Positions 57,709 through 64,000 of a stretch of 64,000 nt of DNA are shown one piece after another; position 1 is the first letter of the stretch, and each line of letters opens with the position of its first letter. Both the position numbers and the translations under genes were made by a program. Origin of the DNA: Elysia crispata (Eukaryota; Mollusca; Gastropoda; Plakobranchidae); contig JAWDGP010001372.1 of assembly GCA_033675545.1 (NCBI GenBank), positions 23,501 to 87,500 of the forward strand. Direction: 5' to 3'. The notes beneath the pieces are model-generated. The model was not told where the DNA came from. It was given only the letters and a program-made list of their open reading frames with translations, and made no database searches.

Positions 57709-59676
57709 ATTTGTTGGTCATTAGCATTTCCATTTCCGGTCATGAGACCTAAGTAGCCTGTTTGAGCCGAGCACTTCACCAGACCCGTTGTTTTGATTGC
57801 CATCTGCTTCCTCATTAGAGAATTTCTTCTAGCACTCAATTGACGCTTGCACCATTATTTTTCTGATTTATGTTTTCTCTGTCTGATGCATGCCGTAATC
57901 GAAGTGTTTCGTAGACATAATGTTTATGAATCCAGAAATAAGGGATATGAAGAGGAGGAGGAAGATAAGAGAGAATAAAACGAGGAGGAATAAGAAAGGG
58001 ATGCAGCATCGATAAAAGATCAGTGTGAGACGTGCGTGTATTGGGGTAAGGGTAGGTTTCACTGCTGTCAATATCATCCCTTGCCCTTAGTCTCTCTAGC
58101 TGGACATGCGCAAAGCACTTCGCTCTCAACCAGCGTAACCCAAGACTCAATGGCTCAGAAAATTAGATTTTGTATCGAGTCCTACTGAGTTTGAGCTCTT
58201 TTTTTCCCGTTAAGAATTCTCTCTGTTGGCCTTATGGAAGGTAAAGATAGGACTGGACTAGAGGCGTCTTACACATTGGTACATACAATGGCGAAGAAAA
58301 TGAAAATATCCATGGGGAGGGAAAAAACGGGAGGGTTGGTATCAGCGTCTTATTATTGATGGAGAATGATGTTAGCTCTAGCTAAAACTTGAGGCTGATG
58401 ATGATGTGGAGGAGGAGCGGGTGGATGAAGATGGTGATATTAATGCCGCTGCTAATGATGGTGAATGATAACAAATATTATAGAGGAGTGCAAGACGCCA
58501 AGTCAACCCAAACCTCAGCAACTAAGCGCGAGAACTCTGTACATGTCAAATTTTTTATCAACTTCCTGTGGGAATCAGCAGCGGCTAAAGTTTCGCACGT
58601 GCTGTCTCTGATCCGGGGCAGGATGAAAGCCAGATGGCGGCAGCAGTGTTTTCCCAGCTCCATCTTCATCAACATCCCGCGCCCAATAAGACTGATTATC
58701 TTGTGTCTGTAGCGACAAACCTCCACAGATTTCTACCATCTGGCATGGCGAGGCCATCCAAAGGCTGTGTTTTATGTAACCTTTAACTTCGCCCTAAAAC
58801 TGACATCAAAGATATGACTCTGCCCTTGATCACCCTCTGCTTCTTATCACGTTATAACAACAGGCGCGCCTGCACAACTGAGTCGAGTGTTTTCTGGTCC
58901 GATCTGAACCATTCTTGACGTGATTGCCCGATCCGAAGGATACAACGCACCTCTAGAAATCATATTTGACTTTAGCACATGGTCTATGGGAGTTAGGGGA
59001 GGAGTTTAAAAAGCATTACGACTATACTTACGTCGCTAAGAGATAATTATGCAAAAATTGATCCTCTTAAACAGTAATGTAGAATTCTCTTCGCAAAGAA
59101 GATATGAAAATATTTAACTAATAGATTTTGGCGAAGTATTGGCTTGACCATGGAATCTAAGTCATAGCTTTCCCGGGTATATTTTTCTCTTAAATACCAA
59201 GAACAATTATTATGTTCTGTTCTTTGCTTGCAGCAATATCGTTTATGTGGTTTCATAACACCGAGCATTCGAATATTCTACAACCACTGTTTACACTGCC
59301 CGACGACAGTTTAGGCCTATACTACTAAGCAACCTCTAAGTATTCTTTTTTGGGAAAGTAAGTTACTAATTTTGTGACAAGACTTTTGAGACGAACTTTT
59401 TTAAGGAGATTTGTTTAACCTCCCAATTTCAATGACTTAAATTTAAAGTGAAACGACCGTACTCTCTCGAGGCCTTTCACCCTCCTCGCACTCTTAGTTG
59501 CTTACCCTGGATGTCTGTAATTTGAGAAGATAATAACCCTGTTTAAAAAGTCATATTTGAAGTTTGGAATTTGTCTTTTTCGACATGAACTTTGATTCTA
59601 AGTGAAGGGACGCTGCAAATTTCGAAGATATGGAAGAATAAAAGAGATATAATAGACGAGAAACGAAGGAGGAAAG

Positions 59677-59787
<111 letters not shown>

Positions 59788-60932
59788 AAGAGCTAGGGGA
59801 GGAGGAGTGTTGGTTGATGGAGACGGAGAGGTAGAAAGTGTTAAATTCATCATTATGAATATAAGAACCGCCGTGGCGATGGTTAGCATACCCGTGTATT
59901 TGGTCCTCACTTAAATACAGGTTTCTGACAAACACAACCCTTTTCTTAATGATCGTGACATGCCGGGACAGCTGTAGCCACATTTCTATGTGACTAATGG
60001 AGATCAAACATCCAGATAGGGTACACACCCGTGAAATGGCATCCTGAAGGTCACGGATAGAGGATAGAGATGGGGCATGAGTTGCGGGAATGAGTCTGAA
60101 AGCGGACCACAAGATAAGAATAATAATTATTTTTTTCTATCCCGATGTTGGCATTCCTGGTTGTACACACCCTGTTATAAATCAAGGCATTCTGGGTAGA
60201 TATTGCTGACCTCAATCTAGCTGAATACAGGCCGCAAAGTTCAAGGGGTCAACTTTGTTTTAACATATAACTAGATCGTACATTAAATTTTTAGTATTGA
60301 TCCACCAAAAACCGCGAGTGTCTAAAACATACATCGGAAGCAGACAATCTCTTCGGGTCTGTTAGCAAATGGCGTAATTCTATCGTTATATCTTTGTGCT
60401 CGGACGTGCAGTTTATGGACTAAGAATTAGGGTTTATAACCTGGCTGGACTGCGTGGCAGCTATGGAAGAAATGGAACCACAAATTGTGTTTAAACATTT
60501 TGTGTAAAAACCCACAAGTGTAAGTTCGCTATCATGTGTTTACCTAGGTTTGTGGTTGATTTTCCTTTACTATCTACACACTAAGAGCCATATTAAAAAA
60601 AAGTAAAAGAAAAAACTCTCATCATAATAAAATATCAACTCAATCGCGCGCAGCTGCACTTGGTTCTATTCCAACTAGCACGGCTACTGGTCACACCAAC
60701 ACTGACCAGTGAAAGCTTCGACCTTGCTTTCATGCCGTCTTCGCTTGAATTCTTCTCGTTCAACTCGACCCAATATTGGTTTAGCGCGTTTGAAATCTTA
60801 ATCATCGTGGAAAAAAAATAACATAAAACGCATCATCGGCATCTTAAAAAAGGGAACGTTCAAAAAAAAAAACAAAAAAAAACAAACACCAAACCCAAGC
60901 CAGCATCCTTCATGTTGCGCTGTCTTGTTTGG

Positions 60933-60993
60933 AGCATTCCACGTCATTCCACGTCATTCCACGTCGTTCCACGTCATTCCACGTCATTCCAGG
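60933..60993. repeat. 10-bp tandem repeat, 6 copies
   Basis: CATTCCACGT repeated about six times with one G substitution (CGTTCCACGT). A second small repeat, GAGTACC, lies at 61033-61059. Confidence 0.9.
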
Positions 60994-62377
60994 TGTTCTG
61001 TCTCTGCTCCGAGCCGGCTTGAGGAATGTAACCGAGTACCGAGTACCGAGCGAGTACCGTAAAAATGTTTGTTCATGACCTCCGAAGTCCACCAAAGAGT
61101 TTCAATCGCAGACCAACGATGTTTGATTGCATGTTTGACGCAGTTGACCGTCTCTCTAACCTCTGGAAGCCGCGTGATCTATTTTCTTTGTTTGTTGTTA
61201 CAGATCCCGCGAACTTCCGCCTCGAGCTGCGTCATGGCGAGACAGAATGTCTTCATGTACATCAGGACTTAGTGAGACCGACTTACACTGATATGTTACA
61301 AAAGTTAGTCAAACTGAAGGTATGAAAGTACCTGCACTCGGAAACGTCCAGATTTACTGAAAACTGTCACTAAACCCTATCATGAAGGGTATTCATGATA
61401 AGGCATAACATTAAAAAGAGAAAAAAAATACTGAACTAATAACTTTGATTTTCTGGTGTTTTATCTGTATCACTAAACGACTATAAGTTGATGCGTTGGT
61501 TATGTGAAAAGATATAGTCCTGTCATAAAAGTTTCTCCGCCTTTTATTTACACCGGTCATCCTTCTCTCCTCAACGATGCCTCCATCTCTCACGTGCCTC
61601 TCAGCCGACCCAACTCTTTACCTCAAGGAAAGAAGAGAACTTTTACACCCATTTTTTCAATGTTACCAAAAAAAAAAGTTTTTGTCAAGACCTGACTGTC
61701 TTGTCTCCACAATGCTGTAACCATAACGGATCGAGACATTTTCTTTATAACAATATTATTACAATTTCTAAACTAATCCTGTCTTTGTACGAATTAGGTT
61801 GAAACTGGCATGAAGAAACACCAGGGAACTTTTAGATGCACCATAGACCATGATTGTTAAAAGCATAAGCTTGCGATCGTCGGAAAGTCGTCGAAAATTA
61901 TTGTTTATTTATACGGCCCTAAATTCTGATGCCAAGTTGCGACCACCACTGAAAGAGCGGAGAAAAAAAAGGAAAACAGAGTTGGAAAAGAAAGAGAAAG
62001 TGAGGGGCGTTGGAGGAGAGACACTCAAGGTACAACAAAGTTAAAAGCTTCTTACTAACAGGGAAGGGTGTTGTTTCCTATTTGCCCCTATGAGTTCTTC
62101 CCTGGCTCTACCTCTACTATTTCTTCTTGTTGCCACCGACGCCTGTAGTCTGCTATCTGCGGTATTTGACTGTTGTGTCTAAAAAAGTTCCTGGTCATGG
62201 CGTCACTAGAATCTGTAGGTCTTTCTAGCATTTCATAACTGAACAGAACTGAGGGTCTTCTATATCCACCCGCTTGAACTGTCAAGGTCAGCCGAAGCAG
62301 GGCATAGATCTAGAGCCCTATCTTATGACTCACGGCAGAACTTCGGTTTGGGTGACATCGTGAACATGGAGGCGATG

Positions 62378-62445
62378 AGACGCCAGGGGTTAGAGTACTG
62401 GACTAACTTGTCGCCGTTGTCGGGCATTTGGTGATGAAATACGGA
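62378..62445 (+). mobile_element. Possible SINE/tRNA-like head
   Basis: CAGGGGTTAGAGTACTGGAC closely resembles the A-box arm of tRNA-derived SINEs (TAGTGGTTAGAGCACTGGAC). No convincing B box follows, so this may be a decayed head or chance. Confidence 0.25.
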
Positions 62446-63115
62446 AATGATTCAGGGAAAACACGCTAGCTTCACGTCTAACTGATGATAAGAACTTTCT
62501 CTACTTCACCACCCGACAGGTGCGAGCTTTGGGCAAAGAGAACTGGTGTGGTGTGCTTAGAGGAGGGCAGGCGACTCCATAAGGTCAACTACGAAATACA
62601 CCTTAGAGGCCCTGGTTCAATGCTCTTGCGTTACTTAAGATCTAAGAGAGCAATGCGAATAAAATCCATAATGTTCCAGTGAGTTTTTATAAGGTATTAT
62701 TACCGGTACATCTTTCGATTTCAGTTTCATTTTTTAAAAATTAACTATAGATCTCTCAGGTAAGAAAAAGGTTAGAAACGACAGGGCTTCATGTCCAACT
62801 ATTACATACATGTAATTATAAGGTAACGCGTAGGCTCTCTTGTTCATTTTATACAACATATTGAAGCGTAACCGACAGTCTAGTCCAACAGACAGACAAA
62901 CAGGCGCACAAATCTCGTGTGTGAGAAGCTCCCAACAGCGAGATGTAGATGTAGACGAGGCGTGGCGTGTGTCCCAGGTCTGTCGGTGGAGACTTGCTCT
63001 CTCTAGCTCTAGTGGCCCGGACAAGCACACTTCACATGATCAAGGAGGAGGAGGAAAACACTCACACAATTACCGCAAACTCCATAGTTACGTTCTTGCG
63101 ACTCGCACACCTTGT

Positions 63116-63180
63116 TTTTTTTTTTTTCTGCCTCACCCCCCCCCCCCCCCTCTTTCCGTTTTCATTATTTAAAAAAAAAA
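63116..63180. repeat. T-, C- and A-homopolymer cluster
   Basis: T run, C run of about 18 and A run within 65 bp. Further G and A runs follow at 63413-63423 and 63501-63524. Prone to sequencing error. Confidence 0.8.
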
Positions 63181-64000
63181 ACTACAAAATAAAAACAAAC
63201 AACACCCTCTTTCCTTTCCCCCCTAAATGTAGCCTCTTTATTTGCCTACAGTCAGCAGTCAGGTAGATCGGAAGGGAGTAGCAAGCATGGACGATAGCAC
63301 TTGTGGCTTTGATTCTTTTAAAATAAATCTTCATTTTTTTTTCTTCGGTCAGATGATGCTTAATATGTTTTGTTTTGTATTTGTTTTGCTTTTTTTGAGG
63401 GAAAAAAAAAGAGGGGGGGGGGGTCAGTGGTTGCGACTGAATGTAGAGATGGATGGTTATTTTGACTATTGGATCCGCTGAGACGAGAATGATGGAAGAG
63501 ACAAAAAAAAAAAAAAAAAAAAAACGTGGGTTTTTGTTTCAAAGGGCGATGACTCTGAACCTGTAAGACTGGTAGTGTCAGAGAGAACAGGCGAGTGATA
63601 GATCACTGGGCCTTAGGAACATGACCTTGCCTGCGCAATGTTCAAGGCCCTCTAGCGAGCCGCGTGGAGAGCATAAAGTCACCGACCTACATGCTGTCAG
63701 TCCTAATGAATGAGTGTGCCTGATTTCCCTAGCATCATTCTGGTCGCATGCAGCTCCCTGGCCAATATTTTTTGCGAACGTAGAAAATACTTGTTCATTG
63801 ACCTTACTGAAGCTGTATGGAAGCAGTCCACCTAACCATCTGTCGATCTTCATCACATATCTCTCTATCTTTCTACTGGTTAACTTGCCTGGCAAGTTTC
63901 CTCCTTGTTTCTTTTTAGGTCGGACCACGCATGCGCCTGATCATAATGCTTTATACCCCTGTCCCTACGTGTAATTCACTTTGACCATATCCTTATCTAA

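Noticed and set aside
63578-63928. 116-codon minus-strand frame
   Set aside because: No recognisable motif, and the region is intronic to NUAK on the other strand.

Overview
This is eukaryotic nuclear DNA, most likely from a mollusc and probably a gastropod. The evidence is split genes with GT-AG introns, animal-type protein families, long introns full of microsatellites and minisatellites, and a decayed CR1/L2-like LINE. The AT-rich flanks also carry many AGATCTAGATCT-type motifs, which I associate with heterobranch snail DNA from memory only. There is no operon structure, no tRNA or rRNA gene and no CRISPR array. The species cannot be named from the sequence alone. Two real protein-coding genes can be supported, arranged head to head. 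On the minus strand (468-3626), six exons encode the N-terminal ~158 residues of the catalytic N-terminal acetyltransferase subunit NAA10/ARD1; the C-terminal tail lies off the left edge. On the plus strand, a NUAK-family (AMPK-related, UNC-82-like) Ser/Thr kinase has its first coding exon at 12891-13574 and its second at 31725-31845. Intron 1 is 18.15 kb. Intron 2 runs from 31846 to at least the right edge (>32 kb). No further kinase exon was found, so the activation loop and C-terminus lie outside the window. Layout: 1-3.7 kb NAA10; 3.7-7.4 kb AT-rich DNA with nothing coding; 7.48-9.4 kb a dead minus-strand LINE reverse transcriptase, ending in an (AAT)n tail and carrying an internal 43-bp minisatellite born from its own RT sequence; 9.6-12.4 kb a compound trinucleotide-repeat field; 12.8-13.6 kb NUAK exon 1; 13.6-31.7 kb intron 1 with (TC)n, (AGT)n, a 4 x 110-bp array, a 47-bp perfect inverted repeat around (TA)n and SINE-like heads; 31.7 kb NUAK exon 2; 31.8-64 kb intron 2 with three striking minisatellites (20 x 33 bp, 15 x 38 bp, ~16 x 46 bp) and more than a dozen long purine/pyrimidine tracts. 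NAA10 and NUAK are not known to work together; their adjacency is probably incidental. Nearly all other open frames are readings of simple repeats whose unit lacks stop codons, or random frames in introns. No new multi-gene system was found. The most unusual material is the repeat biology: an RT-derived minisatellite, a CRE-like-site minisatellite with ordered variants, the foldback element, and a switch from TC to GA polarity of the long dinucleotide tracts near 52.4-53.1 kb.
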